This document shows, in pieces, positions 15,921 through 24,688 of a stretch of DNA of 51,833 nucleotides. The position numbers and the translations under genes were made by a program. The notes under the pieces were generated by a model, which had not been told where the DNA came from, did no database searches, and worked only from the letters and a program-made list of their open reading frames with translations. The DNA lies in the NCBI RefSeq assembly GCF_943193195.1, contig NZ_CALPDG010000028.1, positions 1 through 51,833 on the forward strand, read 5' to 3'. This DNA comes from Mediterraneibacter agrestimuris (GTDB lineage Bacteria; Bacillota; Clostridia; Lachnospirales; Lachnospiraceae). Each line of letters opens with the position of its first letter. Position 1 is the first letter of the stretch.

Positions 15921-17432
15921 ATGCAAGGTTTTACAGTAGTAGATTTAGTTATTTTGATTGTATATCTGGCAGCAGTACTATTTGCGGGACTTCATTTTGC
16001 CAAAAAAAAAATGAAGGGAAAAGAGTATTTCAAGGGTGACGGAACTGTGCCGTGGTGGGTTACTTCCGTATCCATCTTTGCTACACTTTTAAGTCCGATT
16101 TCCTTTTTATCACTTGCGGGAAATTCCTATGCGGGAACATGGATCATGTGGTTTGGACAGCTTGGAATGATATTAGCGATTCCTTTGACAATCCGTTTTT
16201 TTCTGCCGATCTACAGTAAGCTGGATATTGACACGGCATATCACTATTTGGAACTGCGTTTCCACAGCAAGGGACTGCGAGTACTTGGCGCGGTGATGTT
16301 TATCGTTTATCAGATTGGCCGTATGTCTATTATCATGTACCTGCCGTGTATGGTACTTTCAAGTCTGATGGGAATCAATGTAAATATACTGATCATCATC
16401 ATGGGTATTATCGCAATTATTTATTCCTATACAGGAGGACTGAAATCTGTACTTTGGACAGATTTTATTCAGGGTTCTGTTTTATTGATCGGCGTAACAT
16501 TTGGCTTGTTCTTCTTGATTGGGCATATTGACGGCGGAATGGGTGCGATCTTCCACGAATTTACGACAGGACATAAATTCTTGGCGGAAAATCAGCCGAT
16601 ATTTGATGCAAATATTTTGAGAGACAGCGTGTTTCTTCTAATCGTCGGAGCAGGATTGAACACAATGGGCTCTTATGTATCGAGTCAGGATATCGTGCAG
16701 CGTTTTACAACTACAACAGATACAAAGAAACTGAATAAGATGATGCTGACAAACGGCGCACTGTCTATTTTTATTGCAACTGTATTCTACTTGATCGGAA
16801 CAGGATTATATGTATTCTATCAGGTACAGGGCAACGTACTTCCGCCGGCAGCACAGCAAGATCAGATTTTTGCATCCTGGATTGCCTTTGAATTGCCGGT
16901 AGGTATTACAGGACTGCTTCTGGCAGCTATTTACGCAGCGGCTCAGTCTACATTGTCTACAGGATTGAATTCAGTAGCATCCAGTTGGACGTTGGATATT
17001 CAGGAACGCCTGTCCAAAAAAGAACTGAGTTTCGAGAAGCAGACAAAGATCGGGCAGTATGTGTCTCTGATTGTTGGTATCTTTTCAATTGTAGTAGCAA
17101 TGGTACTGGCTAACGGCGGTGTGAAGTCAGCTTATGAGTGGTTCAACGGATTTATGGGACTGGTACTTGGAATTCTGATCGGAACATTTATTTTGGGAGC
17201 ATTTACAAAGGTGGCGAATACGTTTGGCGCAACACTTGCATTTATCGCAGCATCTGCAGTGATGGTTTATATCAAGTATTTCGTACCGGCTGCAGAAATA
17301 TCCATCTGGTCTTATTCCATCATCTCCATAGCGGTATCACTCGTAGTGGGTATTCCTGCAAGTATTATTTGGAGAAAGGTGAAGGGAGACAATTCCAAAC
17401 CGGATCCGAATACGACAATTTTTAAGAATTAA
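15921..17432 (+). CDS. Sodium:solute symporter, probable sialic acid transporter
   Basis: A 503-aa integral membrane protein of the SSS family (TC 2.A.21), with about 13 hydrophobic segments. It begins VVDLVILIVYLAAVLFAGLH and contains the SSS signatures SPISFLSLAGNSYAG and AAIYAAAQSTLSTGLNSVAS, the latter including the Na+-site serines. Its place between nanA and yhcH makes Neu5Ac (or a derivative) the likely substrate, imported with Na+. It replaces the ABC or TRAP importers found in other nan clusters. The substrate is inferred from the operon. Confidence 0.88.
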   Translation: MQGFTVVDLVILIVYLAAVLFAGLHFAKKKMKGKEYFKGDGTVPWWVTSVSIFATLLSPISFLSLAGNSYAGTWIMWFGQLGMILAIPLTIRFFLPIYSKLDIDTAYHYLELRFHSKGLRVLGAVMFIVYQIGRMSIIMYLPCMVLSSLMGINVNILIIIMGIIAIIYSYTGGLKSVLWTDFIQGSVLLIGVTFGLFFLIGHIDGGMGAIFHEFTTGHKFLAENQPIFDANILRDSVFLLIVGAGLNTMGSYVSSQDIVQRFTTTTDTKKLNKMMLTNGALSIFIATVFYLIGTGLYVFYQVQGNVLPPAAQQDQIFASWIAFELPVGITGLLLAAIYAAAQSTLSTGLNSVASSWTLDIQERLSKKELSFEKQTKIGQYVSLIVGIFSIVVAMVLANGGVKSAYEWFNGFMGLVLGILIGTFILGAFTKVANTFGATLAFIAASAVMVYIKYFVPAAEISIWSYSIISIAVSLVVGIPASIIWRKVKGDNSKPDPNTTIFKN

Positions 17433-17457
17433 CAGGACAGAGCCGGAGGAAGAATAA

Positions 17458-17910
17458 ATGATTTTTGGAAATATCGGAGACTTACAAGATTATAGTTATC
17501 TGGAAAAAGGAATATTGGAATGTTTTGCTTATGCCGGAGAACATGATTTGAAATTATATGAAAAAGGCAGTCATGAAATTGATGGCGACAGACTCTTTGT
17601 AAATATTGTAGAGTATGAGACAACAACATCGGAAGAACGTTTCTGGGAGGCTCACAGGCAATATCTGGATCTGCATCTGATGTTGGATGGAACAGAACAG
17701 ATTGATCTGAATTTTATTGATAATCTGGAACAGGGGGATTTCGTGGATAAAGATGATTTTCTTCCGCTTGAGGGAGACAGCAACAGTCATGTAGTTCTGC
17801 GAAACGGAGATTTTTTGATTTGTTATCCGAAAGACGGGCACAGAACCGCAGTGCAGGTGAAACAGCCGGAGAAGATTAAAAAAGCCATTTTCAAGATTCG
17901 TATTGCATAA
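17458..17910 (+). CDS. YhcH/YjgK/YiaL family protein
   Basis: A 150-aa cupin-like protein of the DUF386 family (NanQ/YhcH in E. coli, EbgC-like). Conserved features are GSHEIDGDRLFVNIVEYET, the metal-ligand region HRQYLDLHLMLDGTEQI, and the late FLICYPKDGHRTAVQ. Members are proposed to speed interconversion of sialic acid anomers, giving the form used by the lyase. GGAGG lies before the ATG, and the operon position between the transporter and nanK agrees with this role. Confidence 0.88.
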   Translation: MIFGNIGDLQDYSYLEKGILECFAYAGEHDLKLYEKGSHEIDGDRLFVNIVEYETTTSEERFWEAHRQYLDLHLMLDGTEQIDLNFIDNLEQGDFVDKDDFLPLEGDSNSHVVLRNGDFLICYPKDGHRTAVQVKQPEKIKKAIFKIRIA

Positions 17911-17922
17911 GGAGTAATGAAA

Positions 17923-18819
17923 ATGAAAGAATACATCTGTATTGATATCGGAGGAACATCAATAAAGTACGGATTAATCCGGTCAGATGAACAGTTTGCA
18001 GAGACCGGGGAGATGCCGACGGAGGCAATGAAGTACGGCGGTCCGGGAATCGTAGAGAAAGTAAAGCAGATCATTGAAGTATATTTGCAGAAATATAATC
18101 CTTCTGGAGTTTGTATTTCTACGGCCGGTATGGTAGACTGGAAACAGGGCAGGATTACTTATGCGGCGCCTCTGATCCCGGATTATACAGGAACAGAGAT
18201 GAAGAGGATCGTAGAAGAGACATATCATCTGCCTTGTGAGATGGAGAACGATGTCAATTGCGCAGGACTGGCAGAATATTTTGCAGGAGCGGCAAAGGGC
18301 AGCAGTATCAGTCTGTGTCTTACAGTCGGAACGGGAATTGGAGGAGCAATTGTTATAGACGGCAAAGTCTTTCATGGATTTTCCGGAAGCGGATGTGAAG
18401 TGGGATATATGCATCTGCGGGACGGGTGCTTTCAGGACTTGGGCGCAAGCAGTATCCTTGTAAAGAAGGCTGCCGAATATAAGCAGATAGACGAGTCGGA
18501 TATTAATGGGAAATATGTATTTGAGCAAGCCAAAGCCGGGGATATGGATTGTATCCGGGCAATCGATGAAATGACAGATGTGCTTGGTATGGGGATCGCA
18601 AATATTTGCTATGTATTGAATCCGGAAGTAGTCGTACTTGGCGGCGGCATTATGGCGCAGAAGGCTTATCTGGAAGAAAGGATTCAAAAGAGTCTGGACA
18701 AATATTTGATTCCGGCAGTTTCCGCACATACCAGACTGGAGTTTGCGAAACATCAGAATCAGGCAGGAATGCTGGGCGCGTATTATCATTTTATTGAACG
18801 GCAGAAAAACACGTTCTGA
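17923..18819 (+). CDS. nanK: ROK-family N-acetylmannosamine kinase
   Basis: A 298-aa ROK kinase that phosphorylates ManNAc to ManNAc-6-P. The ATP loop IDIGGTSIKYGLI is at the N-terminus, followed by ENDVNCAGLAEY (catalytic Asp), TVGTGIGGAIV and NPEVVVLGGGIM. The CXCGXXGC zinc motif usual in ROK proteins is absent; the region reads EVGYMHLRDGCFQDLG. Zinc-free NanK proteins are known from some Firmicutes. ATG 17923 is 8 nt from GGAG, while ATG 17917 is only 2 nt away and unlikely. ManNAc specificity is inferred from the operon. Confidence 0.88.
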   Translation: MKEYICIDIGGTSIKYGLIRSDEQFAETGEMPTEAMKYGGPGIVEKVKQIIEVYLQKYNPSGVCISTAGMVDWKQGRITYAAPLIPDYTGTEMKRIVEETYHLPCEMENDVNCAGLAEYFAGAAKGSSISLCLTVGTGIGGAIVIDGKVFHGFSGSGCEVGYMHLRDGCFQDLGASSILVKKAAEYKQIDESDINGKYVFEQAKAGDMDCIRAIDEMTDVLGMGIANICYVLNPEVVVLGGGIMAQKAYLEERIQKSLDKYLIPAVSAHTRLEFAKHQNQAGMLGAYYHFIERQKNTF

Positions 18820-18868
18820 TATGGCAGGCGGACGTCTGTATCAGTAAATTTACAGATTGGAGTTTGAA

Positions 18869-19702
18869 ATGAATCAGTATGAGAAAGATATTGTGCCTTT
18901 GATCGAGGCAGTTTATGGGAAACTGACCCCGTCGGAGAAAAGTATTGCAGATTTCTTCATCCATCATGGGCAGGAAGAGGATTTGTCATCTAAGAGTGTT
19001 TCTCAGCGGTTGTTTGTATCAGAGGCCACACTTTCTCGTTTTGCAAAGAAATGCGGCTTTAAAGGTTACCGGGAGTTTTTGTTCCGGTATAAGCAGACGG
19101 AGAAGATGACAGATGACGTATCGGCAAGCGATCATATCAAACTTGTATTGAATACGTATCAAGAACTGCTGAATAAAAGCTATTCGCTTCTGGATGAGGA
19201 GCAGATCGGCAGAATCGTGCAGATTCTTTCAGAAAAGAAACGAATTTATGTATATGGCAAGGGAAGCTCCGGAACGGTTGGTATGGAGATGAAGATGCGA
19301 TTTATGCGTATCGGAGTCAATATTGAGGCTACCATGGACGAGCATATTATGAAAATGAATTCGGTTCTGTTAAATGAGGAATGTGCAGTCATAGGCATCA
19401 GCGTCAGCGGAAAGACAAAAGTTGTACTGGACTCTTTGAAAATTGCGAAGAAATGCGGGGCGGCAGTTATTTTGATGACATCCCGAAAGGAAAAACAGTT
19501 TGCTGAATTTTGTGACGAAGTGATGCTTGCGGCAGTGAAAGAGAACCTGGAAGGAGGAAAGGCGATCTCACCGCAATTCCCGATTCTGGTTATGGTAGAT
19601 ATGCTGTATTCCAGAATGATCCGGTCAGATCATGTCCGAAGAGAGACTCTGCATGAGTACACACTGGAAGTACTGAACGAGAAAAGTGCCGGAAAAGAAT
19701 AG
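18869..19702 (+). CDS. RpiR-family transcriptional regulator (NanR-like)
   Basis: A 277-aa RpiR regulator: an N-terminal HTH_6 domain (about 1-77) with the recognition region VSEATLSRFAKKCGFKGYREF, then a C-terminal SIS domain (about 105-240) with YGKGSSGTVGMEMKMRF and GISVSGKTK that should bind a phosphosugar. The likely ligand is ManNAc-6-P or GlcNAc-6-P from the operon. TTGGAG sits 6 nt before ATG 18869. It is the last gene of the nan operon, and the GAAAG-N2-CTTTC palindromes upstream of nanE are candidate binding sites. Confidence 0.88.
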   Translation: MNQYEKDIVPLIEAVYGKLTPSEKSIADFFIHHGQEEDLSSKSVSQRLFVSEATLSRFAKKCGFKGYREFLFRYKQTEKMTDDVSASDHIKLVLNTYQELLNKSYSLLDEEQIGRIVQILSEKKRIYVYGKGSSGTVGMEMKMRFMRIGVNIEATMDEHIMKMNSVLLNEECAVIGISVSGKTKVVLDSLKIAKKCGAAVILMTSRKEKQFAEFCDEVMLAAVKENLEGGKAISPQFPILVMVDMLYSRMIRSDHVRRETLHEYTLEVLNEKSAGKE

Positions 19703-19734
19703 GAAGAATATTAAGAAACGTGAGCAGATAAATG

Positions 19735-19784
19735 ATACCTCTAAAGCAGACAAGGTGAATAACCAAAATCTACTTTGGAGGTAT
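19735..19784 (+). terminator. Stem-loop after rpiR
   Basis: ATACCTCTAAAG (19735-19746) pairs with CTTTGGAGGTAT (19773-19784), 12 bp with one G-U, around a 26-nt loop. There is no clean T tract (TATTACG follows), so it may end the nan transcript with help or act as a 3' stabiliser. Confidence 0.5.
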
Positions 19785-19860
19785 TATTACGTTCTTACGT
19801 TTTAGACAGCATTTGTGCTTCGCCCCTGGGATTGTACTGAAAAATAGACATGGAAACATC

Positions 19861-19889
19861 TTGTATACAAAAAACCTTTGCGCTATAAT
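19861..19889 (+). promoter_or_regulatory. pta promoter
   Basis: TTGTAT (19861-19866), a 17-nt spacer and TATAAT (19884-19889). The start near 19896 gives a leader of about 31 nt containing AAAGGTGG before pta. Confidence 0.75.
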
Positions 19890-19926
19890 AAGGGCAGTTA
19901 GAAAAAATGAAAGGTGGCATTTTATC

Positions 19927-20925
19927 ATGGGATTTATTGATGAAATCAAAGCAAGAGCAAAGCAGGACATTAAAACAATCGTACTTCCGGAGACAGAAGA
20001 CGAAAGAACTTACAAAGCAGCAGAAGCAGTCCTGAAAGAAGGTACTGCAAAGCTGATTCTTGTAGGAAGCAAGGAAGAGGTTGAAAAGAATGGCGCAGGA
20101 TATGATCTGACAGGCGCAGTAATTGTAGATCCGTCTACATGTGAGAAGACTGAAAGCTACATTGCTAAGCTGGTAGAGCTGAGACAGAAGAAAGGAATGA
20201 CAGAAGAACAGGCAAGAGAACTGCTTCTGAGCAACTATCTGTACTATGGCGTTATGATGGTAAAGATGGGGGATGCTGACGGTATGGTATCCGGAGCTTG
20301 CCACTCTACAGCAGATACACTTCGTCCATGTCTGCAGATTCTGAAGACAAAACCTGGAACAAAGCTTGTTTCTGCATTCTTTGTTATGGTAGTTCCGAAT
20401 TGTGATATGGGGGCAGACGGAACATTTATCTTTGGAGATTCCGGTCTTGAGCAGAATCCCGATCCGGAGAAGCTGGCAAATATTGCGATTTCTTCTGCAG
20501 ATTCCTTCAAGGCTCTGACAGGAAAAGAGCCGATTGTTGCAATGCTGTCACATTCCACAAAGGGAAGTGCGAAGCACGCTGACGTGGACAAGGTTGTAGA
20601 AGCTACAAGAATCGCAAAAGAGATGGCGCCGGAACTGAAACTGGACGGAGAATTACAGCTTGATGCAGCGATCGTACCGGAAGTCGGACAGTCTAAAGCT
20701 CCGGGAAGCCCGGTTGCAGGATATGCTAATGTACTGATCTTCCCTGACCTGGATGCAGGAAATATCGGATATAAGCTGGCACAGAGACTGGCAAAAGCCG
20801 AAGCATACGGACCGCTTACACAGGGAATCGCAGCACCGGTCAATGACCTGTCACGCGGATGTTCAGCAGAGGATATCGAAGGTGTAGTAGCAATTACAGC
20901 GGTACAGGCTCAGGCACAAAGCTAA
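19927..20925 (+). CDS. pta: Phosphate acetyltransferase
   Basis: A 332-aa enzyme exchanging acetyl-CoA and phosphate for acetyl phosphate and CoA; with AckA it gives ATP in acetate fermentation. It is the short Pta form without an N-terminal DRTGG region. It starts IDEIKARAKQDIKTIVLPET, has the DADGMVSGACHST active-site stretch, and ends with SPVAGYANVLIFPDLDAGNI and DLSRGCS. ATG 19927 follows the AAAGGTGG site; the reading frame extends upstream across the promoter but is not translated. ackA follows after a 93-bp gap. Confidence 0.96.
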   Translation: MGFIDEIKARAKQDIKTIVLPETEDERTYKAAEAVLKEGTAKLILVGSKEEVEKNGAGYDLTGAVIVDPSTCEKTESYIAKLVELRQKKGMTEEQARELLLSNYLYYGVMMVKMGDADGMVSGACHSTADTLRPCLQILKTKPGTKLVSAFFVMVVPNCDMGADGTFIFGDSGLEQNPDPEKLANIAISSADSFKALTGKEPIVAMLSHSTKGSAKHADVDKVVEATRIAKEMAPELKLDGELQLDAAIVPEVGQSKAPGSPVAGYANVLIFPDLDAGNIGYKLAQRLAKAEAYGPLTQGIAAPVNDLSRGCSAEDIEGVVAITAVQAQAQS

Positions 20926-20926
20926 A

Positions 20927-20957
20927 GCACTTCATGAGGCATTTCCGAATGTAGTGC
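20927..20957 (+). other. Intercistronic hairpin between pta and ackA
   Basis: GCACTTCAT (20927-20935) pairs with ATGTAGTGC (20949-20957) with one T-T mismatch and no T tract. It probably affects RNA stability or relative expression within the pta-ackA transcript rather than ending it. Confidence 0.4.
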
Positions 20958-21018
20958 GCAGCTTGTTTGATGAACTTAGTGAATCGAATTTCCTAAAAAA
21001 CAAATGGAGGAAAATATA

Positions 21019-22209
21019 ATGAATGTTTTAGTAATCAACTGTGGAAGTTCATCCTTGAAATTCCAGTTAATCAATTCAGAATCCGAGGCAGTTCTGGCAA
21101 AAGGACTTTGTGAGAGAATCGGGATCGACGGCAGACTGACTTACCAGCCGGCAGGCGGAGAAAAGGAAGTAAATGATCTGGCTATGCCGACACATACAGA
21201 GGCGATTCAGTTTGTTATTGACGCTTTGACCAATGATAAGACTGGTGTTGTGAAGAGTCTGGACGAAATCGGAGCAGTGGGACACCGTCTCGTACACGGC
21301 GGAGAGAAGTTTGCATCTTCTGTTGTGATTACAGATGAAGTGAAGAAGGCAGTGGAAGAGTGCAACGACCTTGCACCGCTGCACAACCCGGCAAACTTAA
21401 TCGGTGTTAATGCATGTGAGAAGTTGATGCCGAATACACCTATGGTTGCCGTATTCGATACTGCATTCCACCAGACGATGCCGGAGAAGGCTTATATGTA
21501 TGGGCTTCCATATGAGTATTATGACAAATATAAAGTAAGACGTTATGGTTTCCATGGAACAAGCCATAGCTTCGTATCCAAACGTGTTGCTGAGATTGTC
21601 GGTGTTCCGTATGACCAGACAAAGACTATTGTGTGCCACCTTGGAAACGGCGCCAGTGTATCCGCAGTGCAAAACGGCAAGTCTGTAGATACTTCCATGG
21701 GACTGACTCCGCTGGAGGGTCTTGTAATGGGAACACGTTCTGGTGACATTGATCCGGCGATCTTAGAGTTCATTGCAAAGAAAGAGGGTCTTGATATTGC
21801 AGGTCTGATGAATATGCTGAATAAGCAGTCGGGGGTATTTGGTCTGTCAAATGGTGTATCCAGTGACTTCCGTGATCTGTGTGCCGCAGCAGAAGAAGGA
21901 CAGAGACCGGCTCAGATCGCACTGGAAGTATTTGCATACAGAGTAGCAAAATACATTGGCGCATATACAGCTGCAATGAACGGTGTTGATAATATTGTGT
22001 TTACAGCGGGTATCGGTGAGAATGATGCTCAGATGAGAGAAGACATCTGCGCATATCTCGGATTCCTTGGAATTACGATCGACAAAGAGGCGAATGCAAA
22101 GCGAGGCGAAGAAATTGTTGTTTCCACACCGGATTCCAAAGTAAAGGTACTTGTTGTACCGACTAACGAAGAACTGGCAATTGCAAGAGAAACAGTTGCA
22201 TTAGTTTAA
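21019..22209 (+). CDS. ackA: Acetate kinase
   Basis: A 396-aa ASKHA-fold kinase converting acetyl phosphate and ADP to acetate and ATP. It opens with [15 protein letters not shown] and keeps GHRLVHGG, the catalytic Asp region [28 protein letters not shown] and [11 protein letters not shown] 21019 follows GGAGG; an in-frame codon at 21004 overlaps that site. It lies with pta in one acetate-forming operon and is closed by a strong terminator. Confidence 0.97.
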   Translation: MNVLVINCGSSSLKFQLINSESEAVLAKGLCERIGIDGRLTYQPAGGEKEVNDLAMPTHTEAIQFVIDALTNDKTGVVKSLDEIGAVGHRLVHGGEKFASSVVITDEVKKAVEECNDLAPLHNPANLIGVNACEKLMPNTPMVAVFDTAFHQTMPEKAYMYGLPYEYYDKYKVRRYGFHGTSHSFVSKRVAEIVGVPYDQTKTIVCHLGNGASVSAVQNGKSVDTSMGLTPLEGLVMGTRSGDIDPAILEFIAKKEGLDIAGLMNMLNKQSGVFGLSNGVSSDFRDLCAAAEEGQRPAQIALEVFAYRVAKYIGAYTAAMNGVDNIVFTAGIGENDAQMREDICAYLGFLGITIDKEANAKRGEEIVVSTPDSKVKVLVVPTNEELAIARETVALV

Positions 22210-22224
22210 GCGCCGGGTTTGGAC

Positions 22225-22280
22225 AGAAGAATCATTGATGTGGGCAAATTCCCATCACTGGTTCTTCTGTTGTGTTTTTT
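22225..22280 (+). terminator. ackA terminator
   Basis: AGAAGAATCATTGATG pairs with CATCACTGGTTCTTCT in a long stem with few mismatches, followed by GTTGTGTTTTTT. It ends the pta-ackA transcript. Confidence 0.85.
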
Positions 22281-22388
22281 GACAGAGCAAGAGTGTGCCG
22301 CAGCAGATGGTTTTGGCGCAATATGTCAGTATCTAGTATGTTTTTGAAAAAAGAGAGGAAAAATCAGAGAAAATCTGCAATATTATAG

Positions 22389-22416
22389 TTGACAAACCTA
22401 ATTCCCATGATATAAT
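22389..22416 (+). promoter_or_regulatory. Promoter for DUF177-rpmF
   Basis: A consensus TTGACA (22389-22394), a 16-nt spacer and a consensus TATAAT (22411-22416). The start near 22423 gives a leader of about 22 nt. This is one of the strongest promoters in the window by match to consensus. Confidence 0.8.
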
Positions 22417-22444
22417 AGTTTAGGTATGAATAGGAGTAATAAAA

Positions 22445-22972
22445 ATGTTAATTAACCTATCAGACGTATTGTCAGAACAGCACAAGCCGATTGATGTTAC
22501 GGTAGATTTTGAGATGGAGCAGTTTCAGGCGAAGTCAGAAACATTTCCGATCATAGAGAAATTGCCGGTACATGTTGTTATTTCTCATATCAAGGGCAAG
22601 GAACTAAGGATTCATGCAGAGACGAAAGTTACTGTTGTGATTCCCTGTGACCGGTGTCTGAGTGATGTGAAACAGGAGTTTTCGCTGGATTTTACAAAAT
22701 ATGTGGATCTGGCAGTGTCGGATGCTGAACTGAAAGAAGGATTCGATGAATCTAATTTTATTGACGGATATCATCTTGACGTGGACAAAATGCTCTATAA
22801 CGAGATATTGGTAGGATGGCCGACGAAAGTTCTTTGCAGCGAAGACTGTAAGGGCATTTGCAGCGTTTGTGGTCAGAACCTAAATGAGGGTGCCTGTGCC
22901 TGTGAAGATACAGGTCTTGACCCAAGAATGTCAGTTGTCCGTGATCTGTTTAAGAATTTTAAGGAGGTGTAA
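22445..22972 (+). CDS. DUF177 (YceD-like) protein
   Basis: A 175-aa YceD/DUF177 protein, conserved beside rpmF in most bacteria and implicated in 23S rRNA metabolism. It has the central PCDRCLSD segment and a cysteine-rich C-terminal part (CSEDCKGICSVCGQN then CACED) that could bind zinc. AGGAG lies before the ATG. Its stop codon follows directly on the AAGGAGG (22961-22967) of rpmF, so the two are translationally linked. Confidence 0.9.
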   Translation: MLINLSDVLSEQHKPIDVTVDFEMEQFQAKSETFPIIEKLPVHVVISHIKGKELRIHAETKVTVVIPCDRCLSDVKQEFSLDFTKYVDLAVSDAELKEGFDESNFIDGYHLDVDKMLYNEILVGWPTKVLCSEDCKGICSVCGQNLNEGACACEDTGLDPRMSVVRDLFKNFKEV

Positions 22973-22975
22973 CCT

Positions 22976-23155
22976 ATGTCTATCTGTCCAAAGAATAAAT
23001 CTTCAAAAGCTAGAAGGGATAAAAGAAGAGCTAACTGGAAGATGAGCGCTCCGAATCTGGTAAAGTGCCCGAAGTGCGGAGAGCTGATGATGCCTCACAG
23101 AGTATGTAAGGCTTGCGGCAGCTACAACAAAAAGGAAATTGTATCTGTTGACTGA
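22976..23155 (+). CDS. rpmF: 50S ribosomal protein L32, zinc (C+) form
   Basis: A 59-aa ribosomal protein. It starts MSICPKNKSSKARRDKRRAN, followed by a zinc ribbon with two CxxC pairs (C31, C34, C44, C47), so it is the zinc-binding paralogue. AAGGAGG (22961-22967) is 8 nt upstream. A terminator follows directly, so L32 and DUF177 form a two-gene transcript apart from plsX. Confidence 0.97.
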   Translation: MSICPKNKSSKARRDKRRANWKMSAPNLVKCPKCGELMMPHRVCKACGSYNKKEIVSVD

Positions 23156-23176
23156 TTTATGAAAACAGCACAAAAC

Positions 23177-23213
23177 AACGAGTTTTCACAATTTTGTGGA
23201 GGCTCGTTTTTTT
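23177..23213 (+). terminator. rpmF terminator
   Basis: AACGAGTTTTCACA pairs with TGTGGAGGCTCGTT, with several G-U pairs, around ATTT and is followed by a T tract that starts within the stem (seven T in total). It separates rpmF from plsX. Confidence 0.8.
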
Positions 23214-23249
23214 GCGGGGTAGAATCGTCATTTTTCGCAGATTTTATTA

Positions 23250-23278
23250 TTGATTTTTAGGTGGATGTCTAGTAGAAT
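23250..23278 (+). promoter_or_regulatory. plsX promoter
   Basis: TTGATT (23250-23255), a 17-nt spacer and TAGAAT (23273-23278). It lies after the rpmF terminator and about 24 nt before the AAGGAGG of plsX. Confidence 0.55.
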
Positions 23279-23307
23279 GAATAGCAGTAATATAAGGAGG
23301 AAAAGTA

Positions 23308-24324
23308 ATGTCTAAGATAATTACAGTTGCTCTGGATGCCATGGGCGGAGATAATGCGCCCGGCGAGATTGTCAAAGGTGCGGTCGAAGCAGTTCAGAAG
23401 CGTAAGGATATTAAGGTACTGCTGACAGGTAAGCAAGAGTTACTGGAACAGACTCTTTCCGGATATACTTACCCGACGGAACAGATTGAAATTGTCAATG
23501 CATCAGAGGTTATTGAAACAGCAGAACCGCCGGTGATGGCAATTCGCAGAAAAAAGGATTCTTCTCTTGTAGCTGCTATGAATCTGGTAAAACATGGAGA
23601 GGCAGACGCCTTTGTTTCAGCAGGCAGTTCGGGAGCGGTACTGGTCGGCGGACAGGTACTGGTCGGACGTATTAAGGGGATAGACAGAGCTCCGTTAGCG
23701 CCATTGATTCCAACGGCAAAAGGAGTATCTTTGCTGATCGACTGCGGCGCCAATGTGGATGCCAGACCAGCACATCTGGTGCAGTTTGCAAAGATGGGGT
23801 CCCTTTATATGAAGCATGTTGTGGGCAAAGAGAATCCGACAGTCGGTATTGTAAATATCGGTGCTGAGGAGGAGAAGGGAAATGCACTGGTGAAAGAGAC
23901 ATTTCCGATGTTAAAGGCATGTGAGGATATCAATTTTGTGGGAAGTGTGGAAGCAAGGGAAATTCCTAAGGGAGACGTGGATGTGATCGTCTGTGAAGCG
24001 TTTGTCGGAAATGTCATCCTTAAACTATATGAGGGACTTGCAGGCACGTTGGTGAAGAAGATTAAAGGGGGCATGATGTCTTCTATGCGGAGTAAGATCG
24101 GCGCGCTTCTTGTGAAGCCGGCGCTGAAAGCCACACTAAAAGAGTTTGATGCCAGTGAGTATGGCGGAGCGCCTCTTTTGGGACTGAATGGGCTGGTTGT
24201 AAAGACACATGGGAGTGCAGCTTCCAAAGAAGTGTGTAATTCGATCATACAGTGTGTCACATTTACAGAGCAGCGGATCAATGAGAGGATTCGCGAAGCG
24301 ATCGTAGTTCCGGAAGGGAAATAA
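23308..24324 (+). CDS. plsX: Phosphate acyltransferase PlsX
   Basis: A 338-aa enzyme that makes acyl phosphate from acyl-ACP and phosphate; PlsY, encoded at 35656, then acylates glycerol-3-phosphate. It has the N-terminal VALDAMGGDNAP, SAGSSGAVLVGG, IDCGANVDARP and the C-terminal GLNGLVVKTHGSA. AAGGAGG precedes the ATG. It is followed by acpP, whose product carries the acyl substrate, in the usual order. Confidence 0.97.
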   Translation: MSKIITVALDAMGGDNAPGEIVKGAVEAVQKRKDIKVLLTGKQELLEQTLSGYTYPTEQIEIVNASEVIETAEPPVMAIRRKKDSSLVAAMNLVKHGEADAFVSAGSSGAVLVGGQVLVGRIKGIDRAPLAPLIPTAKGVSLLIDCGANVDARPAHLVQFAKMGSLYMKHVVGKENPTVGIVNIGAEEEKGNALVKETFPMLKACEDINFVGSVEAREIPKGDVDVIVCEAFVGNVILKLYEGLAGTLVKKIKGGMMSSMRSKIGALLVKPALKATLKEFDASEYGGAPLLGLNGLVVKTHGSAASKEVCNSIIQCVTFTEQRINERIREAIVVPEGK

Positions 24325-24394
24325 CAGTAACAACAAAATAGAATAAATCATATCTAATGAAAAGACGAAATATAACAAGAAAGGAAGTAGTATT

Positions 24395-24628
24395 ATGGAA
24401 TTTGAAAAGTTGCAGAAAATCATTGCAGAAGTAATGGATGTGGAACCAGAGGATGTTCGTCCGGATATGGCGTTTGTAGATGATCTTGGAGCGGATTCAC
24501 TGGATGTTTTCCAGATCATCATGGGAATCGAAGAAGAGTTCGATATCGAAATTGACAATGATGACGCGGCGAAGATCACAACAGTGCAGGATGCGGCGGA
24601 TGAGATTAAAAAAGTGGTAGAACAATAA
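24395..24628 (+). CDS. acpP: Acyl carrier protein
   Basis: A 77-aa acidic four-helix carrier. The phosphopantetheine site is the serine of LGADSLD (S35). The sequence is typical of fatty-acid ACP (FVDDLGADSLD, FDIEIDNDDAAKI). It sits between plsX and rnc as in many Firmicutes. CoaE, also in this window, supplies the CoA from which the prosthetic group comes. Confidence 0.97.
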   Translation: MEFEKLQKIIAEVMDVEPEDVRPDMAFVDDLGADSLDVFQIIMGIEEEFDIEIDNDDAAKITTVQDAADEIKKVVEQ

Positions 24629-24639
24629 AAAGGTTCAGT

Positions 24640-24666
24640 CGAAAAAGCCCGCTATGGGCTTTTTCG
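24640..24666 (+). terminator. Hairpin between acpP and rnc
   Basis: A perfect 11-bp stem, CGAAAAAGCCC and GGGCTTTTTCG, around GCTAT. The T run is inside the 3' arm and not after it, so it is probably a partial terminator or attenuator that lowers rnc and smc relative to acpP. Confidence 0.65.
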
Positions 24667-24688
24667 AGTTTCATAAAGGAAGAAGATC

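Noticed and set aside
17983-18789. 268-codon open frame on the minus strand
   Set aside because: Antisense to nanK, cysteine- and histidine-rich shadow product without a ribosome binding site.
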